DNA of 64,000 nt, taken from contig NC_058521.1 of NCBI RefSeq assembly GCF_904849725.1, positions 564,282,176-564,346,175 on the forward strand, given 5' to 3'. Source of the stretch: Hordeum vulgare subsp. vulgare (taxonomy: Eukaryota; Streptophyta; Magnoliopsida; Poales; Poaceae). A program made the position numbers and the translations under genes. The first letter of the stretch is position 1, and each line of letters opens with the position of its first letter. Under the pieces are notes generated by a model. The model ran no database searches and had not been told where the DNA came from. It worked only from the letters and a program-made list of their open reading frames with translations. This document shows, in pieces, positions 32,160-42,498 of this stretch.

Positions 32160-33438
32160 ATGGCGGAAGCTCATGGCGACGCTAACGCAGCGGCCAGAGA
32201 TGTAGTGGAGTTGCAGGGGGCGGTGACCGCGGATGAAGTGAAGGATGTTGGTGGCGTCCACGGCGGTGCGGGGAAACTCGCAACCGCTACGGATGTGGAG
32301 AAGGAGGTGGCGGTCTCTGCCTCAGTGCTGCCGGAGCAGAAGGTGACGGCGTCGAGCAGCGCAGTCCATCCCGATACCCCCGATGCGCAAGGTATTTGCA
32401 CTTGCTTGTTAGTTGCAGTATTTAGGATATTAGCTTGTAGAGTTAGTTGCATTGGTTAGATTGTGATTCATACGGTAGTACAGATGGTTAGAGTGGTTGG
32501 TTTGACGGATGAGCCGAGGTTTTCTATGTGGGGGGATGGGGGTTTTTTCGTTGCAAAAATGCTAGATAGATCTGTATGAGAGATAGGGATCTCTGTGCTT
32601 CAATGCTACACATATGTATGCTTATTAGATTTGTTTTTAATGCTACACAAATTGGGGTTTTTTAATGCTATAGACATGTATGCTTATTAGGTTGGGTCCC
32701 TATTAGATTTGTTTTTGAATGCTACGCAGATTGGGGTTTTGAATGTCATATGTCCAAATGGAATCCATTGATTAAGAAATTATTTGATTCATTAGTATAT
32801 AAATTTTGTTCACAATATGTAATTATATTAGCTCTGTTGTTCAATGTGTGTGCATGACAATGGAAAATGCAAATATGATCATAGTATATTAGCCCTATGA
32901 TCAATGTGTCATGTGTGCATCTCTAAATTTTCAATTGGCTTCTGTATTTACTAGTGATGGATGTAATTGTATATTCAGAAGGATGATGGATGTGGAAAAA
33001 AGAGGAAGCTGGCCTTTACTGGGTTCGACCCGTATGATCCAGAGTATAGTGACGACGAAGAATATGAGGTAAGCCTACTTGAAATTTAGATTGTTCATTT
33101 AGTTCCTTCGACATGGTGTATATGAATCTATAATGTATTAATGCAATTCGTTCATGTGTGCAGTATGATTCTTGAGAAGATGTGTACAAGGGCAACTTCG
33201 CGTCCTTCACAGCGAAGGAGGTGGAGAAGATCAAGGCCAAGGGAGTTGCTTCCTTCTACAACCGCAAGATCAAGAAGTGGCGCTGCCCCTACTGCACCAC
33301 CAAGCCAAAGCCAAAGGATGGCCGCTTCGATCACCTTGTGTCTCATGCAGAGGATGTAGCGATTCGCGGGGAGGACTACATGATCCGGGGGGGGGGGGGC
33401 AGCATGCTGCCCTTGCGAAGGCACTGACTCCGGTGTGA
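32160..33438 (+). pseudogene. zf-XS-like gene fragment carried in the Mutator-like element
   Basis: Likely exon A begins at ATG 32160 (MAEAHGDANAAARDVVELQ) and ends near 32391 before GTATTT. Exon B (32979-33068) encodes KKRKLAFTGFDPYDPEYSDD plus EEYE between AG and GTAAGC. Exon C from 33164 encodes FTAKEVEKIKAKGVASFYN, KKWRCPYCTTKPKPKDGRF and DHLVSHAED, then after a G run in another frame GQHAALAKAL. The C-x2-C...H...H and HxxLAKxL pattern resembles the zf-XS domain of SGS3/IDN2/FDM-type proteins in RNA-directed silencing; this is a family guess from motifs. Damage: TGA at 33173-33175, a frame change at the G run near 33390, and exon A to B phases that do not join simply. No XS domain follows. 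Confidence 0.6.
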
Positions 33439-33782
33439 TGAACTGAATGTGCCAGCATGTTTTATCTTTATCTTTTGGGTTACTTTTGGTAAACTGAATG
33501 TGGTTGTTTATGATGTGATGAATTGAATCTATGGTACTAATGTATAAGGGTACCCAATGTATTATGCTATCTATATTTGTCTGTCCTTAAATTTGCCTGT
33601 GGTGTATGGTTACTTCTGTTTAGATGTTGTGAGCTATGAGTTTAGGTGTTGCGATGATCACACATGTTGTTTCAGTGTTGCTTCATTGATTAGACATGCC
33701 GCAAAAAAATCTTGGCAAACTATCTATGTTTGTATAGGAGATCATGTGTGCAAAATTTGAGGCGATTTCGAGGATGTCAAAG

Positions 33783-34140
33783 AAATTTCAATCTATATAG
33801 TGTAGATTCGAAGTCTCACTATTTTTTGAATTAATCTTTATATTTTTACATTTTCTTTTAAAAAATATGCTTTAATATAAAAACTATTAAATATGATTTA
33901 AAGGATGTCAAAGAAATTTCAATTTGAGAAATGTGCTCCAAATGAGCTCCCATGCTAGGGTAAACAGCCCCATTTGTAATCAAGTTTTTCTGGACCTACT
34001 CTAAATGAGCCAAATGTTTTTTATTAACACCTACTCAATCTATATAGTGTAGATTCAAAGTCTCACTATTTTTTGAATTAATCTTCATATTTTTACATTT
34101 TCTTTTGAAAAATATGCTTTAATAACAAAACTATTAAAAA
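33783..34140 (+). repeat. Two copies of an AT-rich direct repeat
   Basis: A block of about 110 bp (CAATCTATATAGTGTAGATTC, TCTCACTATTTTTTGAATTAA, TATTTTTACATTTTCTTTT) occurs at 33790 and again at 34036. Confidence 0.8.
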
Positions 34141-35100
34141 CACGTTTAAAATATAAAAATGTAAAACTAAGTTTAGATCCTTCTTATTCACTTTGAAATA
34201 AAGCTTTGATGATTTTTTTGATTTTTTAAATTTTGTCAAAAACAGAAGGTAACCCTACCTCATCTCCTTGAACTCTATGAAATCTTGTAGGTGATAGCTC
34301 ATATGTGTGAAGGTTTTCTCATGAAAATGACCATAGACCAAGTTTATGATTTTTGGTTGGTAACATGTCATATAAGATAACATTGTGCGCATGTTTCATA
34401 GTTTTTGATTTTTTTTAAATTAATGGTGCTCATTTGACCTCGATCGTGCCAGCTAGGGTTTTTTCATGAAAATGACCATAGACCAAGTTTAGTATTTTTC
34501 CTCGTTAGCGTGTCTTATAAAACAACGAACGGCGAAGGTTTCATATTTTTCGATTTTTTTAGATTAGTTATGCTTAGTCAAAGCTTTCGTAACCCCGTTG
34601 ACCATCTCAAAACCCCTCTAAACCCGCGGGGTTTCGCCTAACCCTAGCTCCCAACGTCAGCCGTCCGATCACACCCTGGCGCCAAGCGACAACCCTCGGA
34701 TGTGGTATTCTAGAAGGAATTCGGTGGGCAGGTTGCGTGCAGGCTCCAGGCCATTGGATCACAAGGACGGCTCCGCATCATTGGATCGTGGGGCGATCCG
34801 TGAGAGGCGATCCCGTTGGTTGTGCTCGGCTGCTCGCCCACCACTGACTCTGCGAAAAAAAACCGGTGGTGTTGGGCCCAAAAGGAAACCAAGCTCTAGT
34901 TGGGCCGTCGAATCGCGTCGTTTTTTTGCATAGTTTTTTCGCATCGTTTTTCGCATCTTTTTTGCATCGTGTGTGAACGTGCTGGCTCTTTCACATTTGA
35001 CCCTGATCACGGTCCACTCATCAAACCACCCACAGTTTCCCACGCGTGTACACTCGTGCTGTCGCGGTGGGTGTGAAAACGGGGCGGTTTAGGGTTTAGG
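34141..35100. other. Non-coding interior of the Mutator-like element
   Basis: Contains two similar pieces with CATGAAAATGACCATAGACC (near 34320 and 34465). The end of this stretch (TTTAGGGTTTAGG, TATTTAAG near 35085-35115) looks like a plant promoter or leader ahead of the frame at 35213. Confidence 0.45.
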
Positions 35101-35212
35101 TTACAATGGCTATTTAAGATGGACGAACACTCCCCTCCCCCAGCCGTAGCTCATTCGCGTGCTCCGTTTTCCCGCCGGGACCCGAGCACTCCCCTCTCCC
35201 AACCCATCAGCC

Positions 35213-35632
35213 ATGCCACCACGCCGCTAGTACTACACGATCGAAGAACATCTCTACCTCCTTTGGTGGGCCCAAATTCGGAGGCAAGCGAGGCTACCTC
35301 TAGAGGATTTCGAGGAGCCGGAGGAGGAGGCGCCGCCGCAGGAGCCGAAGGTGGAGGCATCGCCGGAGGAGGAGGCGCCACCGTAGGAGCCGGAGGTGGA
35401 GGCGCCACCGATTGAGCCGGAAGTGGAGGCACCGCCGGTCTACTATCTGTGGCCCGACCAAGTGGCGATCCTCAACTCCATCCGCTCGGAAGCAGCTGCA
35501 CAAGCCCGACGTCTTCGTCAGCAGCAGATGCAGGCAGCGCGGGCGGCGCAGGAGGAGGCACACGTGGTGGCCCAGGAGGATCAGGCTCCGGCGCAGGCGA
35601 ATCAATCCATCTCCGATTACGAAGACGCATAG
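35213..35632 (+). pseudogene. Pro/Glu-rich unknown protein, two in-frame stops
   Basis: The frame from ATG 35213 encodes about 139 residues: an N-terminal MPPRR...YYTIEEHLYLLWWAQIR segment, a repeat region of E-P-E-V-E-A-P-P units, then YYLWPDQVAILNSIRSEAAA, a Gln/Ala/Arg-rich coiled stretch and a SISDYEDA end. Two TAG codons interrupt it (after MPPRR, and in the repeat region); the rest is open. I do not recognise the family. An ordered start, a hydrophobic-aromatic N-terminus and a normal end suggest a former gene carried by the element. Confidence 0.5.
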
Positions 35633-35678
35633 TGCACTAGGCAGTACGTAGGATATATATCATAGGCTTCCCTATACT

Positions 35679-35782
35679 GTATGCTTTCGTTATTATGCTC
35701 TCTGAGCTATGTTTGTTTATGCTTCAACATGTATGCTTTCGTTATTATGCTCTCTGAGCTATGTTTGTTGATGCTTCAAAAT
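35679..35782 (+). repeat. 52-bp tandem duplication
   Basis: GTATGCTTTCGTTATTATGC followed by TCTCTGAGCTATGTTTGTT occurs twice in tandem. Confidence 0.88.
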
Positions 35783-35830
35783 GCCGATGCTTCACAAAAT
35801 ATATTACATGCTTTTTGTTGATGCTTCAAA

Positions 35831-35869
35831 GCCCTAAACCCTAAAATACCTAAACCCTAACCCTAAACG
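35831..35869. repeat. Short telomere-like repeat
   Basis: CCCTAAACCCTAAAATACC and CTAAACCCTAACCCTAAAC are degenerate units of the plant telomere motif CCCTAAA. It is too short for a true telomere tract. Confidence 0.7.
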
Positions 35870-36354
35870 TAGCACTGCACCCTAGCCTTGGTCTGTGGCA
35901 CTTGGAAGGTGGAGACGCGTGCGAGAAGCGAGGAACCAGTGGCAGCGTCTGTTGCTGCGTCCGTGACGACGCGCATGCAGGCAGCCTAGCTCGATCACAT
36001 GGCATGCACAACAGGCTTCGGTATCATGGCGGCGCATGTTGACCGGTATGCCCTAGAGTTTAATTGCCATGCTGAATTGATGCTGCTCTGGTCAAAGGCT
36101 GAGACAGTGTGAACTGTGAATCGATCGAGGAGGCAATAGACGTTGCGTCCCGTGGCGGCTCACAGGAAGGCTGCATCAGTGGCGGGGCGCATCGACGCAT
36201 GTTGGCATGCAGGCATGCGGTTCATGTCGCGCATGCATAACAGGCTTATCGTGGCGGCTAGTGTGCAAAAATCATGGCGGCTCACCACTTTAATTGCCAC
36301 GTTGAATAGATGCGAGTGGATCGGGGAGACAAGCGTGTGACATGAGATGAACCA

Positions 36355-36716
36355 GCAGCAACGACCGTCCCTGCGTCCTGGCGGCTAGCATGCAGAAAGA
36401 GGTCGGTCAGCATATGTGGCGGCTCGTGTGCAGAAAGAGGGGAGGTCAGCGCATCATGGCGGCGGGCATCAGCGCATGGAGGCAGGCTAGCTACGTGCAT
36501 GCATAGCAGACTCATGTCGTTACGGCGTGCGCACGGCCCAGCAGCGACCGTCCCCGCGTCCGTGGCAGCTAGCATGCAGAAAGAGGCCGGTCAGCGTACG
36601 TGGCGGCTTGTGTGCAGAAAGAGGGAAGGTCAACGCATCGTGGCGGCGGGCATCAACGCATGGAGGCAGGCTAGCTACGTGCATGCATAGCAGGCTCATG
36701 TCGTTACGGCGCGCGT
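36355..36716 (+). repeat. About 184-bp tandem duplication
   Basis: CGACCGTCCC..GCGTCC, AGCATGCAGAAAGAGG, GCATGGAGGCAGGCTAGCTA and CATGTCGTTACGGCG repeat once, about 184 bp apart. Related but weaker copies begin near 36140. Confidence 0.8.
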
Positions 36717-36974
36717 AGGGCCCAACAATCTAACCACGGCCCAATGAGCGAATAGCAGCATTGTTCGACGTGGCCCCAATTATCAGGTCCAACAGGCGAC
36801 ACAGCCCAGCGTGGCCCTACTCGTCAGAGTTAACGATCAAAGCATTGACCTGACGGCAACGTCCGCTGTGACCAGTTCTGAGGGTTTCGGGCAAAGGAGT
36901 GGAGAAAAGTGAGCAAAAGTTAAGAGCGTGGGGATGAATGAGTAGAGCTAACGAACCAAGGACAAAAAAAATAT

Positions 36975-37113
36975 CTTATGAGCTGGGGGGGGGGCATGGC
37001 CAAGGTTGGCCCCCATGAAGCTCATCCACTCACTGAAAACCTCTTTCGAATATGAATCCAACAATATAACTTTTGTGACATATAAAATATTTTTTTTGTA
37101 GTTAAATGAAAGG
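36975..37113 (+). repeat. Right copy of the direct repeat flanking the Mutator-like element
   Basis: See 31537-31660. This copy directly follows the right inverted repeat and carries extra ACATATAAAATA before the T run. Confidence 0.88.
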
Positions 37114-37178
37114 CCAAAGTATGGCCCAAAATACAAAGAGGACTAATAAATGAGGACGAAGGTAGTATATATAGTATA

Positions 37179-37326
37179 CTCCTTTTGTTTCTAAATAAGT
37201 GTTATGGTTTTAGTTTAAATTTAAAGTTTGTTTCTTTTGAAATGAGAGGAATGCCTTGGGCCTTCGCAATGAGTAATGCGTTGAATTTGAACTAATATAA
37301 CAATACACATTTTGAAGCGGAGGGGA
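37179..37326. mobile_element. Stowaway-like MITE
   Basis: CTCCTTTTGTTTCTAAATA on the left and TTTTGAAGCGGAGGGG on the right, next to TA dinucleotides. The inverted repeats are imperfect. It ends 16 bp before the LTR at 37343. Confidence 0.55.
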
Positions 37327-37342
37327 TAACTAAGGCCGCCAC

Positions 37343-37589
37343 TGTTGAAATATTATGTAAACGACGTTGTTAGCCTTGTGCTACACGTCTAGGAGTAGGA
37401 TATAGTTAGGGATTATATCTTATCTCTTTATCTTTCTATCTCTTCTTCTCTATCTTGTGTAATCTCCTTCTACAGTTAGAGATTCTAACCAAACCATCTT
37501 GTAGCTTACGGGAGATGCCTCTCGCCACAATCAGTATAAACCACGCGGGCCTCCTGTTTGGAGGTTGAGGCGCTTCACCAAAGTTAATA
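37343..37589 (+). repeat. 5' LTR of the outer Copia, 247 bp
   Basis: Near-identical to 57225-57471. It contains a TCTTCTCTATCTTGTGTAAT stretch and is followed by the primer site TGGTATCAGAG (37590-37600). Confidence 0.92.
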
Positions 37590-38385
37590 TGGTATCAGAG
37601 TAATCTTCTTCCTCCACATGTAGCTCTCCATTAGTTCAAACCAAGCCGCCACAAAAACTCTCTTCAGATCCAAACCAAAACACGCATCCATGGCCTCCTC
37701 CTCCACCTCGAGCCTCTTCTCTGGCTTGAACAACACTACCTGTGAACCACTCAGCCGCATCAATTACATCATATGGCGTGCCCAGACTCGTTCCTTGATC
37801 ATGGGAGACGATCTTAATGGGTATATCGACCAGACAACTCTGGAGCCGACCAAAACAATCTCCTCCAAAAACTCTGACGGGAAGGAACAAATTGTTCCCA
37901 ACCCTGCATACACCCCTTTGGTGATCGAAGACCAGCAAATCGTGGCTTATTTGCTCAGAAACCTCTCCAAAGAAATCCTAGTCCAGGTTGCCTCGATGGA
38001 GATATCGCGTCACTAGTGGAGAAATGAGCATTAGTCCCGGGTCACCAACCAGGACTAATAACTCGAGACTAAAGTCCCTCCCCCTTTAGTCCCGGTTGGC
38101 TATGACCCACGACTAATGCCCTTCCACGTGGCTCGCAGCGCGTGCCGGGGGGGGGGGGGACCTTTAGTCCTGGTTGGTGACACCAACCGGGACTAAATGC
38201 TTTGGTGTTTTGGGGTTTAGGAGTTTATTGTTTATTTTTGCTTTTCATTTTTTGTTTTACATTTAATTCTTTTTTATTTCAAACATATTTTACGCTACTA
38301 CATATTGTACACGTTATGCATATATCATAGAATTTCTCGTAGGACCAATCATAAATCATAGAATTTCTTGTACGACCATATGCAT

Positions 38386-38424
<39 letters not shown>
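38386..38424. repeat. (AC)n(AT)n microsatellite
   Basis: About ten AC units followed by about nine AT units inside the CACTA-type element. Confidence 0.92.
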
Positions 38425-38477
38425 CAATTTGGTATATAAAATTTCTCCTACAACTTACAAATCATTACATGCACGCA

Positions 38478-38800
38478 TTAGATGTAGTGGTATTCTCCGT
38501 CGGGAGCTATGACCTGTTCAAGAAAAAATCCTGCCATTTCCTCTTGAAGTGCTCGTATGCGGTCCTTTTGTATGAGCTTAACCCGCTTATCCCACATCTT
38601 TAATTAAAGAAGGAGATCAATATAAATATATTAGTTGTGTGTATATATATTAGATCATGATAAAAAAAATTGTGAATAGTATCTACGTACATCAAGAACT
38701 GTTTTATCTCTTCCCCTTCGGTCATAAAGTAAATGTTCTCGCAAACAATGTATGCACATATATTAGTCCACTATTCCTGCTTCATGCACCACTTTACGAG
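38478..38800 (-). pseudogene. CACTA-carried Ulp1-like protease exon remnants
   Basis: The last exon, 38597 down to 38478, encodes MWDKRVKLIQKDRIRALQEE and MAGFFLEQVIAPDGEYHYI then a stop, after an AG acceptor. The preceding piece (38690-38800 on the minus strand) encodes CAYIVCENIYFMTEGEE, resembling the C-G-Y-Y-V-C block of the C48 (Ulp1) proteases often carried by plant CACTA elements; a TAG interrupts it. The catalytic His and Asp regions are not present. Confidence 0.5.
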
Positions 38801-39891
38801 AATAGAATTCAGTCAGATAATAATCAAGCATGATAATGATATTAAAACTAGAACTAAAGTGATGCGCGAACGTAGCTAGTACTACTTAATTATCCTAGGC
38901 CGTTTCCATGTTAGTTCTTTTTTCCATTTACCGACAATCTCGTGGATGAACTGTGTTCAAATCCTGTCCGACAAAGAAAAAGAATAAATGAGTCATTGAT
39001 TACTTGATATCAGGAAATGAACTAAAGAGGCCGGCATAATGCGATAATGATTGAAATTACTTGTCGAGCATCAACTTCAGGTTCTGTACTCTTCACGATC
39101 TTTAGTTAGTGAGTCCAGTACTTCAACTTTTCCCTCGTCAACTCTAATGATTAGCAGGATCTAGTGCATGCGATTTGGACAACCCTCTCCGACATGTTTG
39201 CAGCCCAATCCAAGTCTCGAGTGAACAACATCTGCATCTATATTTCTAATGCCCGCAAAGGCTCCCAGTCGGCTGCTCCTATTTTGGTTATATGAGATCA
39301 TTGTCAGATGAACTTGCAGCTGCAGGTAAACCCATTGAAGAAACAGAGCTGCTTTCCTTCATCATTGCAGGGCTGGATTTGGATTATCAATCCATCATCT
39401 CGGCCCTGTATGTTCGCCTTGAGCCTATTTCTGTTGATGAGCTGTTTGCTATGGTATGTAACTTTGACTAGAGGGTCGAGCTCCTCCGTGGCTCTGGTGC
39501 GGGCGGCTTCAAATCCTCGACCAACATGGCTGCGAGGAATCGAGGGGGCGGCGGCAAGAGCTACAACCGCGGCTCGCCTAAACCCACCAATGGTGGTGGC
39601 GAGTATCGTGGTGGCAGAACCAACGGAGGCGGCGACGACTACCACAACTCTAACAGAAACGACGACAATGGTGGAGGCTGTGCCTACAACAACAACAATG
39701 GTGGCCGTGGTCACCACTACAACAACAATGATCACGGGCGCTCCTTCTACAACAACAATCAGGGGCGCCAAGGTGGCTACGGTCGTGGCTACGACGGCGG
39801 AAACAACAACTTTCAAGGTTATGATGAGTACAAAGGGAAGTTCCAAATTTATAAGAAAACTAATCACATAGCGAAAGATTGTCTTTGACGC

Positions 39892-42455
39892 TATGAAGAT
39901 TCACAGAAAAAGAAGGTTGCAGCCGCCGCGGATGTGTCCTATGGTGTGGACACAAATTGGTATGCCGATACCGGTGCCAATGAACACATCACCTCCGACA
40001 TGGAGAGGTTGACCACTCATGAGAAGTACCATGGCCATGATCAAGCTAACACTGGAGCAAATGATCAAGGTATGATGATAAGCCATATTGGTCAATCTAC
40101 TATTTAAACCCCTCATCATGATATTCGTCTCAATGAAGTCCTCCTTGTGCCTCATGCATAAAAAAACCTTGCTTTTGTTCATAGAATCACTCTTGATAAT
40201 GGTGTCTTTATAGAATTTCACCCATTTTTCTTTTTGATCAAGGATCAGGCAACGAGGAGGGTTATATATCGCATTAGATGCGTGGACGGCCTCTACTCGT
40301 TAATTCCCACAATTTGCAAGTTCAATAAATAAGCTTTTCGAGCTCTCAGAGTTCTTCAGAGAGGTGGCAAAATCGTTTAGGCCATCCTTCCTTTTCCATT
40401 GTTTATCAAATTCTTAGCAATAATAAACTCCCATTTGTTGGTGAGGGAAATTGTGAAACCATTTGTGATTCGTGCAAGCATGCAAAAAGTCATCAATTAC
40501 CATACCCTATTTCTACTAGTGTGTCTTTTAAACCTTTGCAATTGATCTTTTCTGATGTATGGGGTCCAACACCCTCTTTTGTTGGTACACACACTTATTA
40601 TGTAAGCTTCATTAATGACTATAGTAAATACACGTGGATATACCTTCTTAAGAAGTGTTTTGATGTGTTTCAAGTCTATGCTATCCGACTGGGGTGGTGA
40701 GTATGAGAAACTTAATTTTTTTTTTCAAAAGATAGGTATCTCTCATCACATTTCTTGTCCACATGCTCACCAACAAAATGGCTCTGCCAAACGTGAGCAT
40801 CGTCATATCATTGTAGTAGGCCTAGCTCTTCTTGCTGCTGCATCCATGCCATTAAAATTTTGGGATGAAGCCTTCTTGAGTGCAGTTCATCTCATTAATA
40901 TTCTGCCCACTCGTGTTATCAACAATGAAACACCTACATAACGTATTCTTCACATCAAGCCAAGCCAGACTATGCTCTCCTTCTTGTCTTTGACTGTGCA
41001 TGTTGGCCTAACTTTCGTCCTTATAATAATCATAAACTTATGTTTTGCTCCAAGCAATGTGTTTTTCTTGGTTATAGTGCTCGACACAAGGGGGTTAATT
41101 GTCTAGATGTAGCTACTGGCCGTGTCTATATCTCCAGAGATGTTGTTTTCGACGAAACTCAGTCCCTCTTTGCGAAACTTCATGCAAATGCCGGTGCTCT
41201 TCTATGCAAAGAAATCCTTATTCTACCACCTTCTCTCTCTGGTATTGATCATGAGGGTAATAATAGTAGTTCTGACTTATTTATATCTAATCATCATGCT
41301 GTGCCTAAGTCCTCTGCTGCAGGAACAATTATTGATGGTGAAAATAGGGTTCAAAATCACATTCTGGGTGGTCATTTTATGTGTCCCCCGCCACGTGACA
41401 CTGCTACCCGAGAAGATCCGCCTCAGGATCATGCCCATTGTAGGCCGCAACCAGATCCGCCTCGGGATCCATCCCTGGAGCTAGCCCCTGACGTGGACCG
41501 CGCGAATGAGGTTGGGCCCGCCTTGTCCTCCGTGCCTCCGCACGACGACATCACCCGCGACTCTGAAATCGCCTCCTCGCGCCTATCTCTTGGCGCCACT
41601 GATTCGTCTGGGCCCGCCACCACCTCGCCCGTGCGCTCTCCTGCCATTGGATCTGGTGCGACTGCTCCGGTTACCCCAGTCACTGGTGGATCAGCTGCCT
41701 CGGCTACGAATGATTCTGCTCGATCTTCTACGACAGATACCATCCCTATGGTCACCCCTCCAGAACCGCGTACAGGCCTATAAAAGGGAGTTTCTAACAG
41801 AATTAGTTACAAAACCTTCTCCAAATATGGTTTGTCTTGCATGGCAGGAGGACCTAAAAGTCTTATGGATGCACTTGGTGATGACAGATGGAAAACATCC
41901 ATGAATGATGAATTTATGGCCTTGCAGAAAAATAAGACCTGCCATTTGGTCCCTCCTCAGCACGATAGAAACTTGATAGATTGCAAGTGGGTGTACCGAA
42001 TCAAACGGAAGTCCGATGGCACTATAGATCGCTACAAGGACACACTTGTGGCAAAATTTTTTAAGCAAAGGTATGGATTGGATTATGAGGATACATTTAG
42101 CCCTGTAGTTAAAGCTGCCACCATTCATCTTGTATTATCAATTGATGTTTCCAGAAGATGGTGTTTGAGATAGCTAGATGTGCAAAATGCGTTTGTTCAT
42201 GGTATTCTGAAAGAAGATGTTTACATGAAACAACCTCCTGAGTTTGAGGACGAAAACAAGCCTTTCCATATATGTAAACCTGATAAAGCGCTATATGGTC
42301 TGAAATGGGCTCCAAGGGCTTGGTACTCAAGACTAAGTATGAAACTTCACGCACTTGGTTTCACTCCCTCCAAGTCTGACACCTCATTGTTTATTTTTGC
42401 CAAGCCATAGGTTATCATGTTTGTTCTTATATATGTTGACGATATTATTGTTAGA
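39892..42455 (+). pseudogene. Copia protease, integrase and RT (N-terminal part), broken
   Basis: The protease motif WYADTGANEHITSD is near 39958. Integrase traces run from 40500: DWGGEYEKL (second catalytic Asp), CPHAHQQNGSAKREH (Glu region), LINILPTRV, then KQCVFLGYSARHKG and RDVVFDE near 41050-41160. RT begins [15 protein letters not shown] (41890), continues [34 protein letters not shown] and [14 protein letters not shown], and reaches YVDDIIV at 42452, where the Gypsy insert begins. Many stops and frameshifts interrupt 40080-40960. Confidence 0.85.
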
Positions 42456-42498
42456 GCGTGAAATCATCAAAAATTATAGATACGTTTGAGACGTATCA
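42455..42498 (-). repeat. Truncated 3' LTR of the Gypsy element
   Basis: Shares ATTATAGATACGTTTGAGAC and GTATCA with 56244-56287, but the remaining 1.4 kb or so of the LTR is missing. The target duplication next to it cannot be seen. Confidence 0.82.

Larger units (their letters stand above)
31661..36975. mobile_element. Mutator-like element without transposase (Pack-MULE-like)
   Basis: Long terminal inverted repeats of about 165-170 bp: 31661-31832 and 36809-36975. Shared blocks include TCTACTCATTCATCCCCAC, CTTAACTTTTGCTCACTTT, CGAAACCCTCAGAAC and CTCTGACGAGT. There is no mudrA-like transposase. Inside are a zf-XS-like gene fragment with introns, a Pro/Glu-rich frame and several tandem duplications. 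No 9-bp target duplication touches the ends; instead direct repeats of 124-139 bp flank it. Confidence 0.75.
38011..39166 (-). mobile_element. CACTA-type element (short, non-autonomous)
   Basis: Begins CACTAG and ends CTAGTG, flanked by CGT and CAT (a 3-bp target duplication with one change). Removing the insert and one 3-bp copy keeps the host gag in frame, which supports the borders. Near the left end are inverted TTTAGTCCCGGTTGG-type subterminal repeats, and on the minus strand Ulp1-like exon traces. Length is 1156 bp. Confidence 0.75.
37690..39891 (+). pseudogene. Copia gag, split by a CACTA-type insertion
   Basis: The gag starts at ATG 37690 ([15 protein letters not shown]) with the UBN2-type region ([26 protein letters not shown]). 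It stops at the insertion at 38011 and resumes at 39167 (AIWTTLSDMFAAQSKSRV, ELLSFIIAGLDLDYQSII, VDELFAM). A TAG lies at 39469-39471. A Gly/Asn-rich tract follows (39526 on), ending in a damaged zinc knuckle where the first two Cys are replaced (FQIYKKTNHIAKDC) and then TGA. It cannot make a working capsid. Confidence 0.85.

Noticed and set aside
35831..35869. Interstitial telomere
   Set aside because: Only a few degenerate CCCTAAA units; common in plant promoters and leaders.
38386..38424. Possible CRISPR-like or minisatellite array
   Set aside because: Simple AC/AT dinucleotide repeat with no spacers; eukaryotic DNA.
39304..39867. 187-codon minus-strand Val/Thr/Ile-rich frame
   Set aside because: It is the shadow of the Gly/Asn-rich gag tail on the plus strand.
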